Origin: an uncultured Gemmatimonadota bacterium
Lineage (GTDB): Bacteria; Gemmatimonadota; Gemmatimonadetes; Gemmatimonadales; GWC2-71-9
Length of the DNA stretch: 53,237 bases
Direction of reading: 5' to 3'
Assembly: GCA_946887295.1 (NCBI GenBank)
Contig: CAMPKP010000008.1
Coordinates: 1 to 53,237, forward strand
The notes under the pieces are model-generated. The model made no database searches. It saw only the letters and a program-made list of their open reading frames with translations, and was not told the origin of the DNA. This document shows positions 8,203 through 15,966 of the stretch, one piece after another. Position 1 is the stretch's first letter; each line of letters begins with the position of its first letter. Both the position numbers and the translations under genes were made by a program.

Positions 8203-8675
8203 GCGTCGCCCTGGCGAGCGAGCTGGTCCGCCGGGGGCATCGGGTCATGAGCATGAAGCACGCCGACCACCCGGCGCAGGTGGACCAGCCCGGCGTGGAC
8301 AGCTGGCGACACTTCCACGAGGGGCGCGCGGAGCGGGTCCTGCTGGTGAGCCCGGAGATGCGGGTCCTCTTCGAGCGGGCCAAGGACGAGTACGACCCCA
8401 TCGGGCTCGTGCGCGAGCACCTCTCCGGCGCCGACATCGTCCTGGTGGAAGGATTCAAGCGGGCGCCGCTGCCCAAGATCGAGGTCTACCGCCGCGCCAT
8501 CGGCCCGCGCCCGATCTACGACCCGGCGGCGGAAAGCGCCGACCAGTGGGTGGCGATCGTCACCGACGACCACGCCTTCGAAGCCGACCGGCGCATCCTC
8601 CGCTTCAACGACACGATGTGGCTGCAGCTCCTGGCGAACTTCGCGTGGGAGAACGCGCTGGTCATCGAGACGTGA
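8142..8675 (+). CDS. mobB: Molybdopterin-guanine dinucleotide biosynthesis adaptor
   Basis: 177 residues, GTG start. MobB is a GTP-binding P-loop partner of MobA; the Walker A motif GRKNAGKTT lies at residues 11-19, followed by the family's MKHADH and DIVLVEGFKRAPLPKIEVYR segments. Its start is inside the end of mobA and its stop overlaps moeA (GTGA at 8672), showing tight translational coupling of mobA-mobB-moeA. Confidence 0.93.
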   Translation: MSATRIISIIGRKNAGKTTLSVALASELVRRGHRVMSMKHADHPAQVDQPGVDSWRHFHEGRAERVLLVSPEMRVLFERAKDEYDPIGLVREHLSGADIVLVEGFKRAPLPKIEVYRRAIGPRPIYDPAAESADQWVAIVTDDHAFEADRRILRFNDTMWLQLLANFAWENALVIET

Positions 8676-9925
8676 CCGGTCCGCTGTCCGCGGCCGAGGC
8701 CGCCCGCCGCATCCTCGACGAGGTGCGGCGCCAGCCCGCCCTGCGCATGCCGCTCGACGACGCGCTCGACGCGGTGCTCGCCGAGACCGTGATCAGCCCC
8801 CTCGACATCCCCGCCTGGACCAACTCGGCCATGGACGGCTACGCCGCCAGGGGCGCGGACGTCCAGGGCGCCTCCGAGGAGCGGCCGGTGCGGCTCGCGG
8901 TGGTCGAGCACATCCCGGCGGGCCGGTTTCCCACCCGGGCGATCGGCCCCGGCGAGTGCGCCCGGATATTCACCGGCGCGCCGCTCCCCGAGGGGGCCGA
9001 CACCGTGATCCGGCAGGAGGACACCGACCTGGGCGCGGAGGTCGTCGCCATCGTGCGGGATCGCGACGTGGGCGTGAACATCCGGCGCGCCGGCGAGGAC
9101 ATTCGCCGGGGCCAGACGGTGCTCGCGGAGGGCAGCGAGCTGGGCCCTGCCGAGCTGGGAGTGCTCGCCTCCCTGGCGGTGGCCGACCCGCTGGTGTTCC
9201 GGCAGCCGCGAGTGGCCGTGCTCGGCAGCGGCGACGAGATCGTGGACGTGAACCAGCCGGAGGAGATCCTGAGCGGGCGGAAGACCGCCAGCAGCAACAC
9301 CCACACGCTGCTCGCGATGGTCCGCCGTGCGGGCGCCGAGCCGGTGAATCTCGGCATCGCCCGGGACACGCCGGAGAGCCTCCGGGAGCACCTGACCCGC
9401 GCGCTCGACGCCGACCTGCTGGTGACGACGGCCGGCATCAGCGTGGGCGAGCACGACTACCTGCGCTCGGTGCTCGACGACCTCGGCGCGGAGCAGCGGT
9501 TCTGGAAGCTCAGGATGCGCCCCGGCGCGCCCGTGGGATTCGGCCTGCTCCAGGGCGTGCCGTGGATCGGCCTGCCCGGGAACCCGGTCAGCACCATGGT
9601 CACCTTCGAGCTTTTCGTCCGTCCCGCCATCCGCAAGATGGCCGGGCACCCGCTCCCGTTCCGCCGGACGGTGACCGTGCGCGCCGCCGAGCCGATCCGG
9701 CTCAAGCCCCGGCTCCAGCACTTCCTCCGTGCCGTCGTCACCGAGGGGCCCGGCGGACCCGAGGCCCGGCTGACCGGGCCCCAGGGCTCCGGCATACTCA
9801 CCTCGATGATCCTCGCGAACGCCCTCCTCATCATCCCCGAAGGCCAGTTCGAGACTGCGGCGGGGGAGGCGGTGCGGGCCCTGCTGCTCGATGACCCGGT
9901 GCACGCCGCGGAGCCGGGCTTCTAG
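8672..9925 (+). CDS. moeA: Molybdopterin molybdenumtransferase
   Basis: 417 residues from a GTG that overlaps the mobB stop. MoeA inserts molybdate into adenylylated molybdopterin. Seen: IPAWTNSAMDGYA near the N-terminus, FTGAPLPEGADTVIRQED, the MPT-binding domain with LGSGDEI, SSNTHTL, TTAGISVGEHDY, FWKLRMRPGAP and GLPGNPVSTMVTFE, and a short C-terminal beta domain. It ends the molybdenum cofactor operon; only 11 bases separate its stop from the riboswitch promoter. moaA-E are not in the window and must lie elsewhere. Confidence 0.95.
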   Translation: MTGPLSAAEAARRILDEVRRQPALRMPLDDALDAVLAETVISPLDIPAWTNSAMDGYAARGADVQGASEERPVRLAVVEHIPAGRFPTRAIGPGECARIFTGAPLPEGADTVIRQEDTDLGAEVVAIVRDRDVGVNIRRAGEDIRRGQTVLAEGSELGPAELGVLASLAVADPLVFRQPRVAVLGSGDEIVDVNQPEEILSGRKTASSNTHTLLAMVRRAGAEPVNLGIARDTPESLREHLTRALDADLLVTTAGISVGEHDYLRSVLDDLGAEQRFWKLRMRPGAPVGFGLLQGVPWIGLPGNPVSTMVTFELFVRPAIRKMAGHPLPFRRTVTVRAAEPIRLKPRLQHFLRAVVTEGPGGPEARLTGPQGSGILTSMILANALLIIPEGQFETAAGEAVRALLLDDPVHAAEPGF

Positions 9926-9936
9926 AGCGGCAGCGG

Positions 9937-9964
9937 TTGATTCCCGGCGCCAGTGGCTTATCTT
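9937..9964 (+). promoter_or_regulatory. Promoter for the htpX-terC riboswitch transcript
   Basis: TTGATT at 9937-9942, a 16-base spacer, then TATCTT at 9959-9964. Transcription would start near 9971, which is directly at the first bases of the riboswitch aptamer. The TATCTT box recurs at other candidate promoters in this window. Confidence 0.65.
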
Positions 9965-9971
9965 CATGTCC

Positions 9972-10100
9972 AAGAAGGGGAGTAGCTTATCCGCCATGGG
10001 GCGGACCTCCGAATCGTCAGGACTGTCCGCCAAGCGCGGGCACGGTTCGGCGGGGGGCCGGGGCGAACTGTCGCCCCGCGATCCAGAGCGAGACCTTCGT
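9972..10100 (+). ncRNA. yybP-ykoY family (Mn2+) riboswitch aptamer
   Basis: The two most conserved segments of this riboswitch class are present: GGGGAGTAGC at 9977-9986 and GCGAGACCTTC at 10088-10098. The flanking GAAGG/CCTTC can close helix P1. Between them lie a stem with arms TCCGCC/GGCGGA (9990-10005) and a strong GGGGCGA/TCGCCCC hairpin (about 10062-10079). The family binds Mn2+ and switches genes for manganese export. The downstream operon contains a TerC/Alx gene, the best-known type of target, which independently supports the call. Assignment is from recalled consensus, not from a covariance search. Confidence 0.82.
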
Positions 10101-10143
10101 CCAACGCGCATGTCGCGGTGCGGACGGGGTCTCGCTCTTTTTT
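10085..10143 (+). terminator. Intrinsic terminator of the riboswitch expression platform
   Basis: AGAGCGAGACC (10085-10095) pairs perfectly with GGTCTCGCTCT (10128-10138), followed by five more T residues; CGTCC/GGACG extends the stem inside the loop. Its 5' arm contains the conserved GAGACC strand of the aptamer, so aptamer folding and termination exclude each other. Mn2+ binding would therefore favour readthrough into htpX. Confidence 0.85.
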
Positions 10144-10184
10144 ATCCCCGATCCCACCGGCGGTACGGCGCAGCAAAGGAGTCT

Positions 10185-11024
10185 ATGAACAACCTCAAGA
10201 CGTTCGTACTGATGGGCGCGCTGGTCGGCCTGTTCGGCCTGGCGGGCCAGCTGCTGGGGGGCTCGCAGGGCCTGGTCATGGCTCTCGCCTTCGGCATGCT
10301 CTTCAATTTCGTGATGTATTTCTTCTCGGACCGCCTGGTGCTCAGGATGTACGGGGCCCATGTCGTGACCGAAGCCGAGGCGCCTGAGCTCTACCGGATG
10401 GTGGACCGCCTCCGGCAGCGCGCCGGGCTGCCCATGCCCGTCGTGGCCGTGGCGCCGCACGAGCAGCCCAACGCCTTCGCCACCGGGCGGAGCCCGAAGA
10501 AGGCCGTGGTCGCGGTCACCACCGGGATCCTCAAGTACATGCCGACCGAGGAGCTCGAGGGCGTGATCGCGCACGAGCTGGCGCACGTGAAGAACCGGGA
10601 TATGCTGATCGCGACGGTGGCGGCCGGTATCGCCGGCGCCCTGAGCAACCTGCCCTACCTGCTCATGTTCGGCGGAGGTCACGGGGACGACGAGGGGGGC
10701 CACCCCTTCGCCCAGCTCGCCCTGCTGCTGCTGGCCCCGATCGGGGCCGTGCTGATCCAGATGGCCGTGTCCCGGCAGCGGGAGTTCGAAGCGGACCGGG
10801 TGGGCGCGCTGATCCTGGGCCGGCCGATGCCGCTGGCCCGCGCGCTCGTCCGGCTCGATACCATGGCGCGGCAGATCCCGATGCAGGTGGCGCCCGCCGC
10901 GGCCCCGCTGGCACAGGTCAATCCCCTCGCCGCGCACGGCGGCGGGATCGCCAGGATGTTCAGCACCCACCCGCCGACGGCGGAGCGGGTGGCGCGGCTC
11001 GAAGCCATGGCGTCGGGTCGCTAG
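10185..11024 (+). CDS. htpX: HtpX family membrane zinc metalloprotease
   Basis: 279 residues with an AAAGGAG ribosome site 4 bases before the ATG. HtpX is an inner-membrane protease that degrades misfolded membrane proteins. Two hydrophobic segments at the N-terminus (residues 6-20 and 30-47), the zinc motif HELAH at 130-134, two more membrane segments (about 143-160 and 177-195) and the third ligand in SRQREFEADR are seen. It ends with the usual FSTHPPTAERVARLEAM. It is the first gene after the manganese riboswitch and ends 1 base before terC. Confidence 0.95.
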   Translation: MNNLKTFVLMGALVGLFGLAGQLLGGSQGLVMALAFGMLFNFVMYFFSDRLVLRMYGAHVVTEAEAPELYRMVDRLRQRAGLPMPVVAVAPHEQPNAFATGRSPKKAVVAVTTGILKYMPTEELEGVIAHELAHVKNRDMLIATVAAGIAGALSNLPYLLMFGGGHGDDEGGHPFAQLALLLLAPIGAVLIQMAVSRQREFEADRVGALILGRPMPLARALVRLDTMARQIPMQVAPAAAPLAQVNPLAAHGGGIARMFSTHPPTAERVARLEAMASGR

Positions 11025-11025
11025 T

Positions 11026-11964
11026 TTGTTCGGCCATCATGGAGCGGCGGTCTGGCTCGGGTTCACCGGGCTCGTCGCCGCCCTCCTGATCATCGACCTG
11101 GCGGTCCTGAACCGCCGGTCGCACGTGCTGTCCTTCAAGGAGGCGGTGAGCTGGAGTCTCGGGCTCATCGCCTTCGCGCATCTGTTCGGGCTCTTCATCC
11201 TCTGGCGCGAGGGCGCGGGCCCCGCGCTGGAGTACTACACCGGCTACCTGATCGAGCTTTCGCTCAGCGTAGACAACCTCTTCGTCTTCATCCTGATCTT
11301 CTCGTACTTCGGGGTCTCCGCGGAGGCGCAGCCGAAGGTCCTGAAATGGGGCATCCTGGGCGCGATCGTGATGCGCCTGATCATGATCGCCCTCGGCGCG
11401 CTGCTGCTCGACCGGTTCGAGTGGATCATCTACGTGTTCGGCGGGATCCTGATCGTGACGGGGATCAGGATGATGACGCAGGACGAGACCGAGATCGAGC
11501 CGGAGAAGAACCCGGTCGTGAGGCTGGCGCGACGAATCCTGCCGTTCAGCAACTACTACGACGGCACCAAGTTCTTCACCCGCCATCGGAGCGGTGCGGT
11601 GCTCGCCACCCCGCTCTTCCTGGTGCTGCTGGTCGTCGAATGGTCGGATCTGGTGTTCGCGATCGACAGCATCCCGGCCATCTTCGCCATCACCCGCGAT
11701 CCCTTCCTGGTCTACAGCTCCAACGTCTTCGCCATCCTCGGCCTGCGGGCGCTGTTCTTCGTGCTCGCCGGGATGATGGACAAGTTCGTCTATCTGAAGC
11801 CCGGTGTCGCGATCATCCTGATCTTCGTCGGCCTGAAGATGGTCTCGAGCCACTGGATCCACCTGCCCACGCCGGCCTCGCTCGGCGTCATCGTGTTCAT
11901 CCTGACGGCAGCGGTCCTGCTCTCCCTGCGTCGGAGCGCGCAGGAGGCGCGCCGGCCGGCGTAG
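11026..11964 (+). CDS. TerC/Alx family membrane protein, likely manganese exporter
   Basis: 312 residues, TTG start one base after the htpX stop. Seven to eight membrane helices with the two TerC signatures: ELSLSVDNLFVFILIF (about residues 77-92) and EWSDLVFAIDSIPAIFAIT (about 205-223), whose conserved acidic residues lie inside membrane helices and are thought to carry metal. E. coli Alx and several riboswitch-linked TerC proteins protect against excess manganese; the riboswitch upstream makes the same role probable here. The last 68 bases overlap the 3' end of the opposing S41 gene. Confidence 0.92.
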   Translation: MFGHHGAAVWLGFTGLVAALLIIDLAVLNRRSHVLSFKEAVSWSLGLIAFAHLFGLFILWREGAGPALEYYTGYLIELSLSVDNLFVFILIFSYFGVSAEAQPKVLKWGILGAIVMRLIMIALGALLLDRFEWIIYVFGGILIVTGIRMMTQDETEIEPEKNPVVRLARRILPFSNYYDGTKFFTRHRSGAVLATPLFLVLLVVEWSDLVFAIDSIPAIFAITRDPFLVYSSNVFAILGLRALFFVLAGMMDKFVYLKPGVAIILIFVGLKMVSSHWIHLPTPASLGVIVFILTAAVLLSLRRSAQEARRPA

Positions 11965-13651
11965 CTCCCGGCGCGCCGCGCAGCTTCTGCAGTTTTTGCA
12001 GCGCGTTCTCGTTGGCCGGGTCCAGGGCCACGGCGCGCTGGTAGCTCCTGATCGCCTCCTCCCGCCTGCCGGCCTCCATGTAGGCCTCTCCGAGACTGTC
12101 GAAGGCGTTGGATGAGCCGGGGTGATCCGCCGTATTGAGCTGCAGGACCACGACGGCGAAGCCGTGCCGCCCCTGGCGCAGCAGCTCGTAGCCCAGGGCG
12201 TTGAGCTCCAGCTCGGTGTCGGCATAGGCGTGGCGGGGGTCGGCCTTGTAGCCGAGGTACAGCTTCAGCGCGCCCGCGGAGTCGCCCGCGCCGAAGGCGT
12301 CGCGCATCCGCTCCGCCAGCGACGGCTCCGGCCGGTACGCCAGCACCTCGCGCATCGCCGGATCCACGTTGGCCCGGTAGTCCCGGGAGGTGAGCTCCGC
12401 CGCGACCTCGGGCCCCTTCCACCTTCGAGCGTCGAGCGGGTGCCCCCGCTGCCAGAAGTAGATGGACGCGCGAACCGTGACGCCGCTGTTGGGGAGCGTG
12501 ATCGGTCGGGAGTCGCCGTAGGAGTTCGGCTTCCCGGCGGTCGGCTCGCCCACGAACACGGCGTCGGTGTACTCCTCCAGATCGTGGACCAGGAACTGGG
12601 CCGCCGAAAACGTGCTCCGGCCGATCAGGACGAAGAGGCGGCCCGGGCCCTCCAGCTTCCGCGACCGGATCAGGCTCAGCAGCAGCGGTTGATTCAGGGT
12701 CCCGTCGCCCCCGCGATTGAGACGGAGGTCGAGCACCAGCCGGTCCACCGCCCCGGAATCCACGAAGGCCCGGAGCCGGCCGGCGAAGGCCGCGATGGTC
12801 TCGTCGGGCTGGTCGGCCACCCGGTTGTACTGGACGTAAGCGGTGCGGGTCTCCGGCTGGTATTCCAGTCGCAGGTTGTCGCGCGGATCTCCCCGCAGCC
12901 AGAGCGGCGTGCGCGCGCCGTCCATCCCCCGCATGTCCACCCAGCCGGCCTCCGGCGCCCAGCTCACGTCGGTGTCGGAGGGCATCATCGCCGCGGTGCC
13001 CGAGGGCTCGAGGACGGCGACGGTCCGGGCCCCGTCCTGCTCCAGCAGCAGGGGGGCGTTGGCCGGCTCGTCGATCGCCCCGATGGCGTGCAGGATCTCG
13101 GGCATGACCAGCAGGAACGGCGCGAAGTACCGGGCGTTCATCTCGTTGTCCCGTCCGATCAGCCCCCGGACGGCCTCGTAGGCCTCGGTGGTCGTGAGCC
13201 GGCCGATGCGGACGACCTTGGCCCCGACGAGGTCGGCGTGCCGGCGCGACGCGCTCCGGATGAACAGGCCGTCCTTGAAGAAGTAGAGCTTCACCGGGTA
13301 GGTGTGGAAGCCGATCCTGGGGTCCCGGGTGGGAGCCACATTGGTGTGGCCGTCACCGACCAGCGCCACGATCCGGGCGAGCTCCACGATCACCTGGTGT
13401 CGCGCGAGAGTGTGCAGCTTGCGGTCGAGCACCGCGAGCGCGCTATCGAACTGCTCGCGACGCATGGTGTGGAACAGGTTCTTGTGCCGGCGCGGCAGCT
13501 CCCGGGCGAGATAGGCGAGGTCCTCGCGCCACTGGCGCACGAAGGTGGAGTCGGGCGGACGGTCGGCGGCGACCTGGGGTATGGCGCGGGGGCCCGCAAG
13601 GGCGAGGGAACCGGCGAGCGCCAGTGCGATCGGCTGGAACATCGGACGCAC
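11897..13651 (-). CDS. S41 family serine peptidase with C-terminal TPR repeats
   Basis: 584 residues: signal peptide (residues 1-29), helical N-terminal region, S41 (tail-specific protease-like) core with LRLNRGGDG (310-317), the nucleophile in STFSAAQ (Ser349) and GEPTAGK (Lys374, the usual general base), then a TPR region at about 480-560 with the canonical AFDSLGEAYMEAGRREEAI. Likely periplasmic peptide processing. A second in-frame ATG (residue 4) is possible. The 3' end runs 68 bases into terC on the other strand, so the two transcripts are antisense to each other there. Confidence 0.85.
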   Translation of the reverse strand: MRPMFQPIALALAGSLALAGPRAIPQVAADRPPDSTFVRQWREDLAYLARELPRRHKNLFHTMRREQFDSALAVLDRKLHTLARHQVIVELARIVALVGDGHTNVAPTRDPRIGFHTYPVKLYFFKDGLFIRSASRRHADLVGAKVVRIGRLTTTEAYEAVRGLIGRDNEMNARYFAPFLLVMPEILHAIGAIDEPANAPLLLEQDGARTVAVLEPSGTAAMMPSDTDVSWAPEAGWVDMRGMDGARTPLWLRGDPRDNLRLEYQPETRTAYVQYNRVADQPDETIAAFAGRLRAFVDSGAVDRLVLDLRLNRGGDGTLNQPLLLSLIRSRKLEGPGRLFVLIGRSTFSAAQFLVHDLEEYTDAVFVGEPTAGKPNSYGDSRPITLPNSGVTVRASIYFWQRGHPLDARRWKGPEVAAELTSRDYRANVDPAMREVLAYRPEPSLAERMRDAFGAGDSAGALKLYLGYKADPRHAYADTELELNALGYELLRQGRHGFAVVVLQLNTADHPGSSNAFDSLGEAYMEAGRREEAIRSYQRAVALDPANENALQKLQKLRGAPGATPAGAPPARSDAGRAGPLPSG

Positions 13652-13724
13652 CTGGAACGAGTGGCGGAAGCGACCGCGGGGGCGGCAGGGATCTCGAGGT
13701 TGGACAACCGCCCCGCGGGAAAGG

Positions 13725-13753
13725 TTGCCAGCAGGACCGGTCGGCCCGATCTT
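13725..13753 (+). promoter_or_regulatory. Promoter of the MFS transporter gene
   Basis: TTGCCA (13725-13730), 17-base spacer, GATCTT (13748-13753). The ATG at 13762 is 9 bases after the -10 box, so the transcript would begin 2 bases before the start codon. Confidence 0.6.
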
Positions 13754-13761
13754 CTCCGACG

Positions 13762-15117
13762 ATGCTCCGACAATCGCTGCTCGACCGGCTGGGCCTGGGC
13801 CGTCCGGAACTCCGTGCCTGGGCGATGTACGACTGGGCGGCCTCAGCTGTCCAGACGACGATCATGGTCGCCGTGTTTCCGATCTACTTCGTCAAGGTGG
13901 CCGGCGCCGGCGCGCAGGCGGGGGCCGCCACGCAGCGGCTGGCGACCATCAACTCGATCGCGCTGGTGGTCATCGCGGTGGCCTCTCCGGTGCTCGGCGC
14001 CATCTCCGACTACCGGGCCGCCAAGAAGCGCTTCACGGCGGGATTCATGGGCCTGGGCGTCGCCGCATGCTGCGGTCTCTTCCTGGTGCAGACCGGCGAC
14101 CTCGATCTCGCCTCGTGGCTCTTCGTCCTGATCATGGTCGGCGTGGCCGGCAGCTACGTCTTCTACGAGGCGCTGCTGCCCCACATCGCCCGGCCCGGCG
14201 AGATCGACCGGGTCTCGGCCGCGGGGTACGCGATCGGATATCTGGGCGGAGGGGTGCTGCTCGCGCTCAACCTGGCGTGGATCCTGATGCCGGCGCGATT
14301 CGGCCTCCCGGCCGGGCCCGGACTGGACGACGCCGAAGCGACGCTGCCGGTGCGGCTCGCGTTTCTCTCGGTGGCGGTCTGGTGGGCACTCTTTTCCATC
14401 CCGCTCTTCCGGCGGGTGCGAGAGCCCCCGGCCCGGATCGAGCCGGACGAGCGGGTGGGCCAGAGCCCGGTCCGCACGGCCCTGGTGCGGCTGGGCGAGA
14501 CGTTTCACGAGCTTCGGAGCTACCGGCAGGCGTTTCTCATGCTGCTGGCCTTCCTGATCTACAACGACGGCATTCAGACCATCATCAAGATGGCGACCGC
14601 GTACGGGACCGAGATCGGAATCCGGGAGAGCTCGCTCATCGGGGCGATCCTGCTGGTGCAGTTCGTGGGCATCCCCTGCACCTTCCTGTTCGGGAGCGTC
14701 GCCAGCCGCATCGGAGCCAAGCGGGCGCTCTTCATCGGACTCCTGGCGTACGCCGTGATCAGCATCCTGGGCTACTACATGACCACCGCCACCCACTTCT
14801 ACATCCTGGCGGGGCTGGTCGGCACGGTGCAGGGCGGCACCCAGGCGCTGAGCCGAAGCCTCTTCGCCAGCCTGATCCCGCAGCACAAATCCGGCGAGTT
14901 CTTCGGCTTCTTCAGTATCTTCGAGAAGTTCGCCGGCATCTTCGGCCCGCTCATCTTCGCCGGCACGATCGCGGCCACGGGCTCGAGCCGAAACGCGATC
15001 CTGTCGGTGATCGGGTTTTTCGCGGTGGGTGCGGTGCTGCTCGCGCTGGTGAACGTGGAGTCGGGGCAGCGGGTGGCGCGGGAGGTGGAGCGGGAGCTGG
15101 AGCAGGCGGCCTACTAG
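13762..15117 (+). CDS. MFS transporter, UMF1/Atg22-like family
   Basis: 451 residues and about 12 membrane helices. The start region [16 protein letters not shown] and the following VFPIYFVK match the UMF1 (Atg22-like) branch of the major facilitator superfamily, as do [13 protein letters not shown] and [12 protein letters not shown]. Substrate unknown; relatives include vacuolar amino acid effluxers in fungi, while bacterial members are mostly uncharacterised. No ribosome site is seen; the promoter places the start nearly at +1. The stop overlaps the stop of the opposing lipoprotein gene by 4 bases. Confidence 0.88.
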   Translation: MLRQSLLDRLGLGRPELRAWAMYDWAASAVQTTIMVAVFPIYFVKVAGAGAQAGAATQRLATINSIALVVIAVASPVLGAISDYRAAKKRFTAGFMGLGVAACCGLFLVQTGDLDLASWLFVLIMVGVAGSYVFYEALLPHIARPGEIDRVSAAGYAIGYLGGGVLLALNLAWILMPARFGLPAGPGLDDAEATLPVRLAFLSVAVWWALFSIPLFRRVREPPARIEPDERVGQSPVRTALVRLGETFHELRSYRQAFLMLLAFLIYNDGIQTIIKMATAYGTEIGIRESSLIGAILLVQFVGIPCTFLFGSVASRIGAKRALFIGLLAYAVISILGYYMTTATHFYILAGLVGTVQGGTQALSRSLFASLIPQHKSGEFFGFFSIFEKFAGIFGPLIFAGTIAATGSSRNAILSVIGFFAVGAVLLALVNVESGQRVAREVERELEQAAY

Positions 15118-15758
15118 TTCAGCGGTCCCTCCCCCTGACCACAGGCCACCCGTATGGTGACCACCACGGACTTGCCGGGAACGACGGTGTAGGGCTGCGG
15201 GTTCCCTCCCCGCACCTCACAGACGTCCGCCACGTCCTTCAGGGTGACCAGGTGCACGCCGGGCTCGAGACCCTGGTACGTCTCTTCGGCGTTCACCGGA
15301 ATGAGCCGGAGCGGCGTCCCCGCGACCGAGAGCTGGTAGCCGTCCTCGTCGGTCTCGGTGCCGGACGTCACCACCGCGACGACGAACCCGCCGGTGATGG
15401 GCGCGCCGCACACGACGCTGAAGCCGACCCGGGCGACGTCTCCGTCACCCACTTCCACCGAGCGAGGGCTGGAGGCTCCGCTCACGGCGCAGTTGTCGGC
15501 CAGGGAAAAGAGGTGGACGACGTGGGTCCCTTCGGGCACCTCGTCGTACGAGGCGGAGCCGTTGGGCGTCACGGCCAGCGGCCGGGCTCCGTCGAGCGTG
15601 ACCAGGTATTGCTCGCTCTCGGGGGCGGCGCCGCTGGTGGAGACCTGGATCAGAATGCGGCCGTCGGCGGGTGTGCCGGAAGGCGCGCCGGGCGGGTCCC
15701 CGCAACCGAGGGAGCCGGCGGCGCCTGCGAGCACGACCCAGCGAAGTCCGCGCACCAT
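15114..15758 (-). CDS. Lipoprotein with two Ig/PEGA-like repeats
   Basis: 214 residues, signal peptide and lipobox GSLGC (Cys19). Two similar units of about 90 residues follow (about 35-115 and 123-208), each with a YLVTLDG or YQLSVAG strand, a (V/L)EPGVH or VPEGTH turn, then a Cys pair (NC ... VC; VC ... AC) that could form one disulfide per repeat. This looks like a beta-sandwich surface lipoprotein. A TAACTC box (minus strand 15770-15765) puts the A of ATG exactly at +7, i.e. leaderless. Confidence 0.72.
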   Translation of the reverse strand: MVRGLRWVVLAGAAGSLGCGDPPGAPSGTPADGRILIQVSTSGAAPESEQYLVTLDGARPLAVTPNGSASYDEVPEGTHVVHLFSLADNCAVSGASSPRSVEVGDGDVARVGFSVVCGAPITGGFVVAVVTSGTETDEDGYQLSVAGTPLRLIPVNAEETYQGLEPGVHLVTLKDVADVCEVRGGNPQPYTVVPGKSVVVTIRVACGQGEGPLN

Positions 15759-15803
15759 GGCCCAGAGTTAGGGTCCGGGCCCGCCGCCGTCAAGCATTCC
15801 CAC

Positions 15804-15833
15804 TTGCCCGCTCCCCGCCCGATCCTCTACGTT
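15804..15833 (+). promoter_or_regulatory. Promoter of the lysine operon leader
   Basis: TTGCCC (15804-15809), 18-base spacer, TACGTT (15828-15833). Base +7 after the -10 box is the A of an ATG (15840) opening a 19-codon ORF. Confidence 0.55.
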
Positions 15834-15839
15834 AGACGC

Positions 15840-15899
15840 ATGACTCCCTGCATGACCGCACTCAAGCGCCGCTCACGCGGTGGGCGCCGGCCGGCCTAG
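15840..15899 (+). CDS. Possible leaderless leader peptide of the lysine operon
   Basis: A 19-codon ORF (starts MTPCMTALK, ends RRPA) begins exactly where transcription is predicted to start and stops 29 bases before a terminator-like hairpin. The second half is very basic (five Arg, one Lys) and can pair with itself. This layout resembles ribosome-mediated attenuation, but there is no run of Lys, Thr or Met codons to sense the pathway end products, so the case is only suggestive. Confidence 0.3.
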   Translation: MTPCMTALKRRSRGGRRPA

Positions 15900-15928
15900 G
15901 GAAGTCACGACCATCCTTCGACCTGGAA

Positions 15929-15960
15929 GCCCCGCCGTGCCGAGCGCAGGCGGGGCGTTT
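15929..15960 (+). terminator. Terminator-like hairpin in the lysine operon leader
   Basis: GCCCCGCC (15929-15936) pairs with GGCGGGGC (15949-15956) around a 12-base loop and is followed by GTTT. No rightward gene lies upstream except the 19-codon ORF, so a terminator here would act as an attenuator of the operon starting at 15967. Confidence 0.5.
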
Positions 15961-15966
15961 GCATTC

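Noticed and set aside
12122..14131. 669-codon rightward frame
   Set aside because: Covers the S41 protease on the other strand and the MFS gene in another frame; composition is shadow-like and no motif is seen.
15772..15966. Lysine riboswitch ahead of the lysine operon
   Set aside because: None of the conserved lysine-riboswitch segments is visible and the leader is too short; only the mini-ORF and hairpin remain.
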